A stretch of 64,000 bases of DNA from Knoxdaviesia capensis (GCA_001510575.1 LNGK01000003.1:1045755-1109754), one strand, 5' to 3'; shown: positions 46,772-60,250, counted from the first letter of the stretch. The notes: generated from the letters alone by a model not told the origin. Numbers and translations are program-made.

Positions 46772-49700
46772 TTAAAGCCTGTTCATTTCCTTCCAGTACG
46801 AGTCCGTGAACCGCATCACCGGCCCCAGCCACGACTGGTAGCTCTCGGCCTTGGACGCATCCCGGTCGCCCTGCAGCGCGCGGATCAGCACGCGGTAGTC
46901 GCCGGGCGGCTGGTAGAACGTGGTGCCGTTGTTTAGACACAGCACGCTCCGGAAGTCGATGATCCCGTCGAGCAGCCCGCTGGTCATCGCCACCGAGCAC
47001 GACTCGTGGCACAGCGACACCGACATGTCGGTGATGCACACCACCTGGCCGTACGTCGGCACGCCGAGGAAGCTGTCCAGGGCGCCGACGTCGAGTGCGG
47101 GCTGCTGCAGCGCGATGGTGTTAGTCGGGTCGAACCCCAGAAGGTCCGCCTTGAAGGTGGTATCCGCCGGCACCAGGTCGACGCGCACCAGCTGCGACGG
47201 GCTGGGGATGATCATCTTCATCTCCGGGTAGAAGCCCGCAAACTCCGGCCCGCCGTACACCTGCAGGTCGCCACGGCCGTTGTCGGGGAAGCGCACCACG
47301 CCCGGCAGCACCGACACGTCGCCCGTCGGGTGGCGCGGGTAGAAGTCACTGACCCAGGTGTTGCTGGTCTGGATGATCTGGTACGGCGCGCGCGCGCCCG
47401 CATACGGCAGCGTGAAGTTCTCGCACGACGTCTTGACATGCACGAACCCGGAGAATGCCGGCAGACAGCCATTGCAGTCGGTCGGCATGAAAAACGTCAG
47501 ATCGACCGTGGCCTCGCCGCCCGACGGCACCGTCACCTTGGTGGTGTTGAACTCGACCGAAGCCGCGCTGCCGCGGATGTAGTTGCCAATGGCCTCGCTG
47601 TAGGACCAGGGGTTCATGGTGGCGCTCTCGGGGTAGCCCTGCATACGCTGGAACGTGGCGCCAGGGATGTGCGAGAACTCGTACGTCTTGGAGCCGCGGC
47701 CGGTGTTCTTCACCGTAAGGCTGCGGAAGATCGGCGACGGGTCCTCGTACGCGTTGCCGAGGTTGAACTCGGTGTCAGAGAACTCGATGGTCTTGAGATA
47801 CCGCAAAGCTCGGCCACAGTGCACCAGGCCAGATCCCTGCTGGATGGCACCCTGCAGCGGATCGGCATCAGTGCTGCCGTACATGGGCAGCGGCTCAGCA
47901 GTGGCCTGCATGGCCGAGTACAGCGCCTTGGCCGTCACATCGGGGAACTGCGACTTGATCAGCGCCGCACACCCAGCCGCGTGCGGCGCGGCCATGCTGG
48001 TTCCGGAGATGGCGCCGTAGTCGCCACCACCGCGCTCAAAGGCAATCCAGGTCGACATGATCCAGCCACCAGGGGCGCTGAACTGCGGCTTGAGGTGTCC
48101 GTCGTGCGTGGGGCCGTATGAGCTGAAGATGCTGGGGAAGCCGCCGTCGAAGTTGTCAAAGGGCTGACCGACGCTGGTCGGGTCGGCAAGAATGCGGTAG
48201 TTGTCGCCCTGGGCGCGGATACCGGCCAGGATGATCTTCATCTCGGCTCCAAGAACCATGCCGAACGGCACACCGTCCATCGGCGAGGGAAGGTCGCCGA
48301 TACGGGTGCTGCTGGTGGGAGGTGCGTAGAACATGACGGGAACACCGGCACGGGTGGCCATCTCCAGCCAGTCCAGGGTGCCTGTAATGGGGAACAGGAC
48401 GATGATGCCCTTGGGGCCGCTGCGGTATCCGGCAGCGAGGGAATCCCACCAGAACTGCTGGCTGCAGTAGGTGTTGCAGAAGATGACCTTGTAACCGCCA
48501 GGGTAGACCTGGAAGGGCACGTGGGCGATGTATAGGAACTCCTGGCCGTTGCTGTCCTTGGTCATGAACGAGGTCGGGAACGTGTTGCTGTTCACCGAGC
48601 CGATACCGGCAGCACCGACGGCAGCACCGGGCATGCTGGGGAGAAAGGCCTTGTAGAGGCCGCCGTCGTTGCCGTTGGACATAAACACGGCAATATTCTT
48701 CTCGACAAGGGAGTTGATGACGGTGGTATAGGGGCTGTTGTTGGTGAACGGCGTGGCGAAGCCGATAGACATGCTGATGATGTCAACACCCTCCTCTTCG
48801 GCAGCCAAAAGAGCGCCAATCATGGCTCCATCGGTGGTCCACTGGCTGAACACGCAGCTGCTGACCTTGTACATGTAGAGCGAGGCATCAGGGGCAACGC
48901 CAACCAGGCCAATGCCCTCGCCCTCACCATCTTCAGCAACGATGATACCTAGAGAGTGAGTGTTAGAGCTGTGTCTAATGAGAAAGAAGAACAGAAAAGA
49001 AAGAGGTACAGATACGTACCGGCAGTGTGGGTTCCGTGGCCCTGGCCCTCGCAGATAGCAAGTGGGTCGTCATCAGGCTCGACATCAACCGTCCACGGGT
49101 TCCAGTACTCTCCAACCATATCGCGACCACCGGCAACCTTCATTCCGGCACCAAGACCGCCGCCCAGAGCCGGGTGGCGGTAGTCAATGCCGGTGTCAAT
49201 GATGCCGATCTTGACACCCTTGCCGCGGATTCCCTTCTCGTGCAGCTTGTCAACACCGGTCATGCGCAGCGGCTCCTGCACGCCGCCGGAGGTGTTGATG
49301 CGCCGGATGGAGGGAACATCGCGCTTCGCTGTCTTCTTCGGGCTCTCCTTGAGGCTGAGCGCGCGCTTCTCGGTAGCTATGCGCAGCGTGTCGATGTTAA
49401 GATCGTCCTTGGCCGTCGAGTTGGCCAGAGCCTGGCCGGCGCCCCAGTACGGCTTGTCGATGGGGGTCAGGCGGTCGGGGACTACGGTCTTGATGCCGCC
49501 GAGCGCGCGCAGAGCGAGCAGGTCGCGGGCGCGCAGGTCGGGCGAGTTGTCGCGGAAGGTGATGGCCACGCCGCGGAAGATGTCGCGGTCATAGGTATGG
49601 GTGATGTTGAAGTCAGCCACGGTGCTGGCCTCGCGCTTGGCGTGCGGGAGGAAGTTACGCGGGCTGAAGCTCACGTCGCGCTCAAACTCGATGATGTAGC

Positions 49701-49812
49701 CGACGATGTGGTCGTCGCCCGAGCGCACCACGCGGTTCTCCTTCGGCAGCGTGACCGAGCTGGCGCTGGCGAGCGCGCTCGTGCCGAGCAGGAAGAGGGT
49801 GGACGCCTTCAT
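46772..49812 (-). CDS. Secreted subtilisin-like serine protease (S8, Vpr/C5a-peptidase-like)
   Basis: Two exons, 49812-49020 and 48948-46772, with a 71-nt intron, giving 989 residues. A signal peptide (MKASTLFLLGTSALASASS) is followed by an inhibitor-I9-like propeptide (VGYIIEFERDVSF...HTYDRDIFRGVAITF). The catalytic triad is complete: Asp206 in GIIDTGIDYRHP, His259 in GQGHGTHTAG, and Ser582 in SGTSMAAPHAAG. The oxyanion Asn is likely the one in MSNGNDGG. A PA-type insert lies between His and Ser (KVIFCNTYCSQQFWW...VPVMFYAPP), and a C-terminal region of about 370 residues resembles the Fn3-like domain of C5a-peptidase/Vpr-type subtilases. This is the large extracellular class of fungal subtilases, distinct from proteinase K. 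It should be auto-processed and degrade external protein. On the gene strand a TATATAAT box lies at 50056-50049, about 240 nt upstream of the start codon. Confidence 0.93.
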
Positions 49813-52800
49813 CTTGGTGATGATGAGGGGGAAACGAGGAGTGAGAAAGTTTATTGACGATGTTATATCCGAGTCACTGAGACTAAGAGCAGGAGAAGCT
49901 CAAAGACGAGGGTGAAGCCGTCCGTCCGTAAGGGGATGCTGTGCTCTTGGCTGGCCGTCTGTGGTGGAGGAAGCAGTGGCTTGTCCAGACGTCGATGAAT
50001 ACGAAGAGAAAATGCTGTCCGACCCAAACGAGGAGGAACATCACGGCCATTATATACCAGAGCCCGTCGATACAGACTCCAACGTTCTCCATATATTGGA
50101 TTCACAGCTCCCAAGACATCGACCCCGATGCGACCACATCCTGCATCGATACAACGGTTGTGCCTCCTCCCATCGCAACGAGCTGCCCATCTCTGGACCC
50201 TCGCTAAGCCGCGCATGGCAAATCTCCGCGTATCTTGAGGATTCCCTGGCCCGGCTCATATCGCTGGGCGTGTGAGCCATGGAAGCAGCAGTTGAAGATC
50301 GTGCGCACTGCCCAGCCAGCCCAACAAAGGTTCCGAAAACGCTTCCATGGACAAGCTTCGAGCTTCTGTTTCGGGAAGTGATAAGCACCATCGCTATAAC
50401 TGACTTGATACAGATAGCGGCCGATGCTACCCTCGCTGTGGAACTGGGAGAAGGAGCGGGAGGAGGAGGAGGACCATGGTTTGGAGGAGTGACATCCAAT
50501 TCCGCGTTGGTGGAGTGCGATCTGAGCCACGTATGGACTCCTACGTAGCGTGCTCACCGAGTCAAAGCGAGTGCCAGACTCAAGCACACGAAAGCACCGG
50601 AAGGGATCAATATCTCGCAGAAGGAGATGAGCGAGGCCGGGGCTCACTAAGCACTACACTTGCGGTCCGTATCAAAGAAGGAGGAGAAGCACCATGTTCG
50701 CATCAAGTATCCAATCCGTCCCCAAATGGCCATAAGCCGGGACTGCACGGAATAGTCCATGATCACATCACGTCCATTGTCTGCATTGGGTAGGTCACAG
50801 TGCACACCACCGGCCAGAATAGGCCAAGCCCTCGCGGTCGAGGACACTCGCCAATGCGGGAGCCACGCAGATTATAGGGCCAGACATATATCGAAAAAAG
50901 GAAAAAAGGAAGGAAAAGAAAAGAGAAAAACCCCCACCAAACTTTTGGGCTTCCAGGGTTGTCAGTCAGGACCAGCACGCTAGCGAAGAAGGTGAGATTG
51001 GCTGTGAATCCTTAATAGGAACATGCAGTGGTGTTGTGCACGGAATATCGCCAGATTTTGGGTGTGGGTGGTGGCTATATAATATTGTGTCCTCACGGCA
51101 CAGGGTTCAACCGAAAAAGGCAGTTGCAGTGTGCCGTGTCGCTCCTTCCTTACACTGGCTCCAGTGCCGGGAGCAGGGGTTTGCTAGCTTTCATATGTGC
51201 TCTGGAACAGGCTTATGGTAAGCCTGGCCTGCCTTAGGGCTGGCTCTAACGTTGCGTTTCCTGCCGGTGCCGTTGCTTCCACCCCCCGAAATCGGCATTC
51301 CGGGACCGGGGCGATGATTCATCGCCCTTGTCGACATCGTAGGCTATCTGGGAATGCCAGTGCGATGTGGTTGGAGGCAATGCCGGATGGTCCTTTATCC
51401 ACTCCTTCTCCATCTTGTGGACATTGGAAATCCAAATACGCAGCGAATGACGCTCCTTCATCGCGTGTGTCTGTTATGCGGGACCAGATATGCGAGGTCG
51501 CTACTGTCCCACGGATGCATTCTGGAAAGCAGTTTGGTAAACTGGATTACAGGCTGTTGCTTGTTGATTTCTGATGGATTGTTGACTGACTGTATATGGG
51601 GGCCGGTCGCTGTATCGCCCAAACTATCTTGCTCGGACTTCTGAATGAGCTGGGATCATGGAGGCTTACTCCTGCACAAACGCTCTTCTCACGTCCAAAT
51701 CCCCGTTGGAACTGGCTTCTGACGGCTTTGCCATCGGGATTATTCCCTCATAGGTTGTTGGTTATCTTCGTACTAGGAGAATTGCTGATGAGATATACCA
51801 CTTGGTGTATATAAAGTTGGGTGGCATCTAATCATATGTGCATCTCGGCAGAGTCCCTTGATAAACACCGGTGTCACAGGTCGCTTGCATGATGATACGT
51901 GACTGTGCTCACCTGAGTGTATCATATACTGCCGTAAGTTAGCTTGGGCCAATTCATCTAAATAGACTCTACTCCCCTCAGAGTTGGCAAAAGGTTATCC
52001 GCGATAAACATAAGCCACAAGACCACAAGACAGAGCACGAAGCGTGGCTTTACGCCATGTTCTCGCGCCCACCTGTCAGGGTGTCGGCTGGTGGCGTTTA
52101 GTGTGTCTTTCGCTCGTGGCCAGAGACGGCGGTAATCCTATTTGCTCCCTATGAGCAATCCGTGGGCAAACACGGAGGAAAAGCTGAAGTAGTATCGCGG
52201 GAGCGGTCTGTAATCATGAAATCCAACGCCATGTGCGAAGATATCTTCGACATTCTTCTCGGGACTCTGCACTGCACCGCTGAGCTGCATGGCTGTCGCG
52301 AAGGTCAACAAGCCCTTCATCTGCCCAGAAACAAACACTTCCCGAGCTAAGCCATTTGCAGGAGTCTACACCAGATAGCCTACCTAAAGATCAACTTATC
52401 GTCGCGGGGACCGTTGTGGATGCATGAAGACCCAGAGGCTTCGACTTACAGTACACATACATAACTCAGAGATAATGCCTCACTGAGACAGGTCTTACTG
52501 AGACCGAAGCCCCAGAGCCGGTGATCAACGACGCAGATCCACACACACCATTCCACTCTAGCAAACGCGAGAGAGACACCCAGATAGGACGAAGAGAGAG
52601 CAAAAGGAATATAACTGGGGAAGACGACGTTCGGCTGTTCAGCTTTTGCACCAACGGAACCATCGAAAAACATATATGTCTCAGTGTGCTATACCAAGTT
52701 AAGCAGGACAAGAAGAAAACTATGAACCGTCCCGCTAAACAACAAAAGTGCGTATGTCTTGACTTACTGAGTCGTCGCAAAAACCAGATACCCGGAACCT

Positions 52801-55479
52801 CGCAGTTAAGTACAGTACTAGCCTCGCCCGGTGCCGGGAGTCGCTCTGTGGTCACCCGGACAGGGATCTGCACCGGAAGCCCGCTCGCCACATCCCGGCG
52901 GGGTGCTTGCAACCCTCACTGACATCACCGCCTGCGGAAACCCGTGGAGCACTTTGGCCGGACAGAGAGGTTGAATTTTTGGCTATATATTGACTGAGGA
53001 ATCACGGTCGTCGCCGTAGAAGAAGAAGAACAAAACTTATGGGGACCGTGGTGATGTTGTCGGTTCGGTCAACTCGGATGTGCACGTAATAGCGAAACAT
53101 TCAACTTTGACGATGCCGTTGAAGGAAAAGCATGGTATCGTAGACACTCTCGTAACCCACCCATCCTTTTAGGTGTCCATCCGGATCAGTCGGCGAAACA
53201 GAGACGAGAAAACCGATCAGATGACAGGTGTGGACAGGAACTTAGTCGCGAACACGACCACGTGGATGCCCTTATCTATAGGATCCGGTTGGTGATGCGG
53301 TCACTTTTTAGGGTTATCTGGGTTACCGGAGTGACCATCTCGCCGGATGGGACCCAACAATAACGGGGGCTCATTGTGAGGCTGACAACACTGGTGGATT
53401 CCCCACGATCAAACAGCTACTAGAGAGTGTCATTTGCTGTCAGTTGTGGCGCGCAAACATTTTCCAGTATGACGGCCGAAGCGGACCGCGACTGCGCTGG
53501 TGGTGTTACTGGCACTAAGTTGTTGTGCAGTACATGCATGGCTGGCTGCATATTGCGACCTTCCCACGTTGTATAAAACCGGCGACTGATTGTTCATTTT
53601 GCGTAGAGTCTCGTTATATGGATTAATATCGACGAACATTGCAACTAGAGGAATCACCCCTGCTAAGAGCTTGATATTGCCAGATTCCTCCCTCCTTTCG
53701 GCTTGAAGAGAACCAACAAAGTCACTTGTGTAGGAAAGCAGTATGGAGCGAGTACTCGTACTGTGTCGCACATCAGAGCAATGTTACATGAGCCATTCCA
53801 CTGTTCCCTCCCTCGCCGCGTAACACAAGCTCTTGCCCATTTTGCATCCCGCCTTGACTTGCCCAGTTTTCGCATGTTACTCTACGGTAGTCGCGCCTTC
53901 CCAAGCAGCAGACAGTAAAATGGGGGGAGGCAAGGTGGTACGGATGTGCTGGGCTGATCACACAAACAGTACCTCCAGGGTGTTCGTGAAGGCAAACCGA
54001 TGACCACTTACGGACTGTTCTTTCCTCGCGCTCTTCTCCCTCGCTCCTGCTCACTCTGAATCTGAAACATCTCCCTCCCCCTCCCCCTCCCGCTATGCTC
54101 CATCGCTCCATCGCTCCTTCCCTCCCCCGGCTCGACTCACACATTCTGTACCCCCAATATGGATAATCACCTGGTCTGGTCTCCGTCCGGCTATTTGTGT
54201 GTGTGTGTTTTTTGTTGCCCTGTATTGGTGGTCTTCTGATCTGATGCTTTCCCATTTTGCGGGCGGCCCTGGATCATTCCTGCTGATTTCTGCTTTGATC
54301 CCATGCACCTTCTCCTGTTCCTGATGGTCGGCCCCTTGATGGCCCCTTCCTATTTTTACAGATGCTGGGCCCCGTGGTGGTTCTATATGCGACGACTGTA
54401 GTTTGCTGTGTGTAATGTAATGCCCGTAGCCTTTTCTCCCACGGAGCTTGGCATGGAGAGTGTCTGACAATACTGCAAAAGTCACATACTGTAAAGTGAT
54501 GGGAGAGCGATCTTCAGCTGGGCTTTCCTTTTCGTGCAAGTGCTGTGCTCCGAGTAGCTGTTTCCGTTTCTTTTTCCTGCTTTCCCTGTCTGAAGTTATT
54601 TTTGTTTTCTTCTTTTCCCTGATTAAATCTTCTCTTCCTTGCAGTTGTTCCAATTTCTCTTCCTTTTCTATTTTTCTTCCTTCTTGATCACCCTTTCGTG
54701 CTTGGCCAAAATCGCCTCACACTCGACTTGAAACGCTTTCTCACCTTTGACAGGTGCGCGCCCTGTTTTAGAATCTTCGTGAAATCTTTTTCAATTTTGT
54801 CGTTATATATATTTCTTTTCTCGTGGATTTTCCTTTTCCCCTTTTGGTCCTTCTTTCTGCTACTAAATTCCTTCTTTCTCGTGAATCGCGACGTCGCGGT
54901 GCATCACGACACCTTCACCCACTCGCCTTCATCTTTGCCGCTGCGAAAACCGTGTCGCGCGCATCGCCATCCCCACTGGAATCCCTGAACTTGATCCTGC
55001 ATGTCTGCATTTGCATTCTAAGCGCTGCAGTCTGCGCCTAACGTCCTATCCAATCATTCAACTCTCCGGCCTCGCCTCATTTTCTGTCGGCTCACTTTTT
55101 TTCTGGGCTGCTGGCCTATCGGGCTCGAAGGTGTGTGAGAACGCGGTGGCCATGTTATTTAACTCCCGTTGTGCGGGTTGACGCTTTTGCGCCTGATGCT
55201 TCTTGCATTCTGCCCAAGTGACGCGCTGTTGGCCGTGTTAACAGCTGCTTCCCTATTCCTTCATACATACAATAAAAATACTTCCCATCTTGTATCACAA
55301 TTCCGTCCGTTTTCTTGTCGCGATAAATTCCGCCCATCCCGCTCAGCCCTAGAATTTCACTTCGCTCTTAATCTTCCCTGATTTTATTTGCTTGAGAATG
55401 ACTCGTCTAACACCTAAATCACTGGGCTTTGTTCTTGATCAGTATAAGCGTCTCTCTCTAGCCACATCCGCGCCAATTT
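49813..55479. other. 5.7 kb gene-poor region
   Basis: No gene I can support. The first ~250 nt are the subtilase promoter and leader. At 49916-50548 the plus strand has a long frame broken by a single TGA; the minus strand is also fairly open there, so neither is convincing. 50.6-52.4 kb and 53.0-54.0 kb carry only short frames. A GC-rich patch at 52.8-52.95 kb includes a stretch like the end of fungal 5S rRNA. From about 54.4 kb to 55.4 kb the plus strand is T/CT-rich, like the long leader of the DUF6594 gene downstream. Confidence 0.5.
50049..50056 (-). promoter_or_regulatory. Putative TATA box of the subtilase gene
   Basis: TATATAAT on the minus strand, about 240 nt upstream of the subtilase start codon. 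Position and orientation fit; not proven. Confidence 0.4.
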
Positions 55480-57507
55480 ATGACTATGGCTCCATCGCGA
55501 TACCAGTCGCCGTCGGTGGCCTCGGTGGTCGGCGGCGACGACTTTCCTAACGAAGAAGTCCACCTGCATACCCCTCCATCTACCGATTCTAAGCCCATCG
55601 CTACCGATCGCAGAAGCTCAAGCACCCCTGCTCCTATTACCCCAGCAGGCCGCCCCCGGTCAGCAAGTCTCAGACCTGCCGAAACCACGCGACGGGCTTC
55701 TGCCGGTATTGAAGTGCAACGAACATCGGTTATTCCGGATTGCGTTATCGAGGGCGACGAGAATGATGACGATGACGATTCCGACGATTCCGAGTCAAAC
55801 GATGATGAAAACGAGGATGATGACAGGGAGAACAAAGATAAACCGAATGACTCTGTTGTCAACGGCTCTGTTATCAAGGAGCGTGAGAGCCACTCCCCGG
55901 ACCGTAAGCATGACAGCGAAAAAGAGGAAAGAAGTGGCGTCCACACAACTGCTCCCGGCGATGTACTAGCGCATAGCATTCCCAGAGAGTCCTCGCAGCC
56001 GCGAACTGCTCCCAGAATCGACCGTCGCCGCTCCTCTCCACCATCGGTGATGTCCCTGTCCAGCTCTCGCGGCTCCAGCACCTCGTCCGCCTCTCACAAC
56101 AGCACAGCAACTGTCGTCATCCAGCCAGCAACGAACCATACCCTTGCATCGCGCAGAAACTCCCGAAACACCAGCCCGATCACCATCGAGATCTCCCACC
56201 GGCCCCGGGCACCGTCGTCGCAGTCAACACAGAGCCGGCCAAACGCACTCAGCTTCCTAGAAGCGGGTTCGCCGCCCGTTACTGCCGACTCTGTGCAACG
56301 GTCGGTGGAAAACACCGTCCACTGGGCCGCGTCGACGGAACCCACCACCAGAAAATCGCCGTCTGAACGCAGTTCGCCGTCCTTTTCGACGTCCTCTGCT
56401 TCCAGCTATGTCAGCGAGGTGTTCTCGGAGCGCCCTCGCGACCAGCGTCGCCGCACCAGTTCGGTGTCTGCTTCTGCATTCTACGACGGTGCCACTGACC
56501 GGAGCAGTAGCCCGGAAGTTAGCTTCTCTGGCCTTGGTGGGTTGAAGTTGATGAGCTCTTCTCCTACTGTGCCTTCCACACGCCCGGCGCTTGCCCAGCG
56601 TAGAGAGTCGATGGGATCTCAAACCCGCCGACCCTCTCCTCGGTGCTACGGTACTCCGGAGATGCCACGGGGAAATGCCAACCTGCAGCATATTCCAGCC
56701 AACGTGCTCCACCCGCGCCCAGGTAGCCACTCCGGCTTTCCCAAGCATCTCCCCCGTGCTGAGAAGCTACCCCTGAGTGGCTACGGACTTGTCGCCTCCA
56801 AGCTGTCGGCTGGACCTGGCTCTCCCTACACTGCTGATAACGGCCAGAATCCACAGCAGCATTTGCAGCCCATGTACCGCCGCTTTGAAATGCTGAACCA
56901 CCGTCTCCTGCTGCACTTGCAGGACGAGCTTGCTGAGCTAGAGGAACAGCTGCATCGCCTAGATACAGCTGACACACAGAACCGTCGCCTACCCAACGGC
57001 ATCCTTCCGGCGTCGCGACGCGGAGAGTTCATTGCTGGTGGTGAACTGCAGTGGCATAAAACCGATATTCTCGGCAAGATTGGATTCAAGCTGGGCCAGT
57101 ACAGTAAGTTTACCCTCATGGTCGGGGTATCTTTTCACAAGACTTATCTGGATTAACAATTATGTAGATCATGTTCTGGCGTCCTTCACCAAGACCCAAA
57201 AGCTGCCGGGCCCCAACCGAGCCGACGTCGAAGCCTACCGCACCTATTTGGCCACCACCAATCCCATTGCCGATATTGAGACGCGATTCCTGGATCCCAT
57301 CGATGACCTGGTTTCTCTCGCCCGCCCCCTGCAAGACGACGAATCATCCTATGGCCAGGACGTGATGCATGATGGCATGTCGGATGGAGCTCCAACCCCC
57401 ATGCCCCGGTCGATGAAGGAACTGACCTTCCCAATGCCCGATACGCCGCCATCCGAGAAGATTATCGACGCCGCCATGCACCACGCATCTAGCACGGAAG
57501 CCGATGG

Positions 57508-57542
<35 letters not shown>

Positions 57543-57883
57543 AGCCCTATGCTAAATCCCAGCCGCCCCTGCATCTCTTTGACGTCCTCAAGACGCGGAT
57601 TGCAGCGGCATCGTCTCCGCAGGACATCCTCATCATGTGCGCCGCGGGTGTGGCTGCGCTGATGCTGCTGCTTCCGATCCTTGCGTTTACCTTCATTCAC
57701 AGCTTCCTCGAGCGGATGACCGTGGTGATGTTCGTCGGCCTGGGCGTGGCCGCCCTGCTTGTGCAGCAGGACCACCTGGCGGTGAAGATTGAGGCGACGC
57801 GCATGCTGGAGACGCATGCGCTACTAGCGGGGGCCGCAGTGTATGGAGGCGTGATGGCGGTGATGGCGGCGGTTGTGTCGTGA
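55480..57883 (+). CDS. DUF6594 membrane protein with long disordered N-terminus
   Basis: Two exons, 55480-57103 and 57168-57883, with a 64-nt intron, giving 779 residues. Residues 1-425 are Ser/Pro/Arg-rich and disordered, with an acidic segment (DENDDDDDSDDSESNDDENE). The conserved part starts at about 428 with LSGYGLVASKLS and continues YRRFEMLNHRLLLHLQDELA, ELEEQLHRLDTADTQ and ELQWHKTDILGKIGFKLGQY; exon 2 continues NHVLASFTKTQKLP and DIETRFLDPIDDLVSL. This is the fungal DUF6594 family as I remember it. The last 100 residues hold three hydrophobic segments (IMCAAGVAALMLLLPILAF, MTVVMFVGLGVAALLV, LLAGAAVYGGVMAVMAAVV). A short GAGACC hexamer repeat encodes alternating Glu-Thr before them. Molecular function of the family is unknown to me. 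The in-frame second Met (MAPSRYQ) two codons later is an equally good start. Confidence 0.85.
57512..57541 (+). repeat. GAGACC hexanucleotide repeat in coding sequence
   Basis: Four to five GAGACC units encoding an alternating Glu-Thr stretch in the DUF6594 protein. It lies in a linker, so copy-number change would be in frame. Confidence 0.8.
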
Positions 57884-58468
57884 GCCGGTGGGGAAAAGTT
57901 ACGGACATGTTGGATATCTGGGCGAAAAACTGTGTGTTCTTTTGGTGATGGGCTTTGCTCTTAATTGATACCCTACGATATCTAGTCGTTCCCCGCCTCT
58001 GCCCTGATCTATCTCAAACTCCTGTTTCTGAATTTTTGGCTATTTATTGAATCGAGTTTTTTTTTTCCACATCATATGTGACCATACTACATCGTGTTAG
58101 TCGCGCGCTGGCGTGCTGCTTGTCGACACCTGGGGCAGAACGGACGTAGCCTTGCTCATCTGTGTGCCACGAGCTGTGGGCAACATGCGTAGTCTATCTA
58201 CTGGACTCTACGATTACAGGTTTTCTTGTAGGGACTGTGGTTGGTTTGAAACCAGCACCATAGGTAAATATTCAAAGATGGGAGAGCTTGAAGAGGAATG
58301 AAGCTATTTACGAGGCTCCTAACCCTATCCAAACCCTAAGCTCAACAACCCTAACCAATGGCAGCCAAAAATCGCTTCGAGTTTTAGGTTTCCAGAACAA
58401 TTCTCAACTCAATCATCCGTCAACATCAATCTGCATTTCCGGCCACCCCATCAAGGCATGGCTACGTG
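57884..58468. promoter_or_regulatory. Intergenic: DUF6594 3' flank and GatB promoter
   Basis: 585 nt. Two telobox-like motifs, AAACCCTAAG (58331-58340) and AACCCTAACC (58347-58356), lie 110-140 nt upstream of the GatB start, with a third CCCTA at 58323. A poly-T run lies near 58059-58067. No gene seen. Confidence 0.55.
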
Positions 58469-60248
58469 ATGTATAAAAGGGCACTTTATCGACTGGCTTC
58501 CCGGAGCAGACCGGCGATATCACAATGTACATCCAGACGCGCGCCTTATAGCAGCGTTTCGGCAACGCCAACCCCCAAGACACCTCAGACCATCCAGCTC
58601 AAGAAACGACTGAAGAATGCCGACCGCACCAAAAAAACTGACAACCAGACTGTTCCGGGCTGGGAACTGACGGTCGGCATTGAAATCCACGCACAGCTCA
58701 ACACATCGCGCAAACTGTTCTCATCAGCGCGCAACAGCACGGGGGACAGCCCAAACACGCTGGTGCAGCCTTTCGACCTCGCCATCCCCGGCAGCCAGCC
58801 GCTGTTCCAGGCCGACACGCTGATCCCGGCGATCCGCGCGGCGCTGGCGCTCGACTGCACGGTGGCGCCGGTGTCACGGTTCGACCGCAAGCACTACTTC
58901 TGGTGGGACCAGCCGTCGGGCTACCAGCTGACGCAGTACTACGAGCCGCTGGCGCAGAACGGCGCGCTGACGCTACGCGCGCGCGACGGCATCGCGGCGG
59001 AGGACGGCGCGGCCGTGACGGTGCGCATCAAGCAGGTGCAGCTCGAGCAGGACACGGCGAAGACGCTCGCGCAGCCGGGCGACGCGCACTGGCTGGACTT
59101 CAACCGCGTCGGCGTGCCGCTGGTCGAGATCATCTCCGAGCCGGAGATGCACCACCCGCGCACCGCCGCCGTGTTCGTCAAGAAGGTTCAGTCGCTGCTG
59201 GCGTCGGTCGACGCTTGCGTGTCGGGCATGGAGCTGGGCGGGCTGCGGGCCGACGTCAACGTGTCGGTGCGGCGGGCCGGGCACAGTGTGTCTGAGCCGC
59301 TGGGCGTGCGCACGGAGATCAAGAACCTGAACACCATCAAGGCGATCGAGGACGCGATCATCGCCGAGCGCGACCGCCAGATTGCGGTGCTGCAGGCCGG
59401 CGGCACGGTGGCCAGCGAGACGCGCGGCTGGACGCTTGGGTCGTCCGAAACTCGCCGGCTGCGCGGCAAGGAGGGCCAGGTCGACTACCGCTACATGCCC
59501 GACCCGGACGTGCCGCCGCTGGTGGTCGGCGCCGATCTGATCGCGACGTTGCGCGACACGCTGCCCGCGTCCCCCGACCACGAGATCGACGCGCTGGTCG
59601 CGCGCTACGGCCTATCGACCAAGGACGCCGTGTCGCTGATTGCGCTGGACGGCGGATGCCGCGTCGAGTACTTCTACCGCGTGGTCGACGGCCTGCTGGC
59701 GCAGTGCAGCGCCGATGACACTGTGCCGGCACTCGACCGCGCGGCCTGCGTGACCACCGCCGCGAACTGGATCCTGCACGAATTCGGCCGGTTGACCTCC
59801 GACCGCGGCGCCGTCGACCAGGCGCCCCGAGAGCTGCACTTCTCGGCCGACGGCGAGTGTGCCGAGGTGCCTGCCACGCAGCTGTGCACGCTGCTCACGC
59901 ACCTGCTTCACAAACGCATCACCAGCAAGGTGGCCAAAGAGCTCGTGGTCGCCCTGCACGCCGGCGAGGTATCCGCCGAAACCGGCGTGACCGCCGCGAT
60001 CGACGCACACGGGCTCTGGTTCCGCGAGTTGTCGGACGCCGAGTACGCCGCGCTTGCGGAGAGTGTGTTCGCGGACGCGGATGCGAAGGTCAAGAGCGAC
60101 CTGCTGGGCGGCAAGAGTGTTCCGCAGGGCAAGGTCATGTTCCTCGTCGGGTTGATGATGCGGACGGGCGAGACGGAGCGCATTGATCCGGCGACCGCCG
60201 AGAAGGTGCTGCGGGACTTGATTGCACGGGAGAGAGGAGCAAGTGTCT

Positions 60249-60250
<2 letters not shown>
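58469..60250 (+). CDS. PET112: Mitochondrial glutamyl-tRNA(Gln) amidotransferase subunit B
   Basis: A single frame of 593 residues. The N-terminal ~45 residues are basic and Ser/Ala-rich (MYKRALYRLASRSRPAISQC), a mitochondrial presequence. The catalytic core follows with GIEIHAQLNT at 70-79 (bacterial GatB GLEVHVQL), the tight block FDRKHYFWWDQPSGYQLTQY, DFNRVGVPLVEIISEPEM, and the PDYRYMPEPD-type motif as VDYRYMPDPDVPP. The C-terminal ~150 residues form the GatB/YqeY tail domain. With the GatA homologue (and GatF or GatC) it converts mischarged Glu-tRNA(Gln) to Gln-tRNA(Gln) in mitochondria, using ammonia relayed from glutamine. Length and motifs match Pet112/GATB. The first codon sits in GTGATGTATAAAAGG; the ATG at 58469 is the only sensible start. 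Confidence 0.95.
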
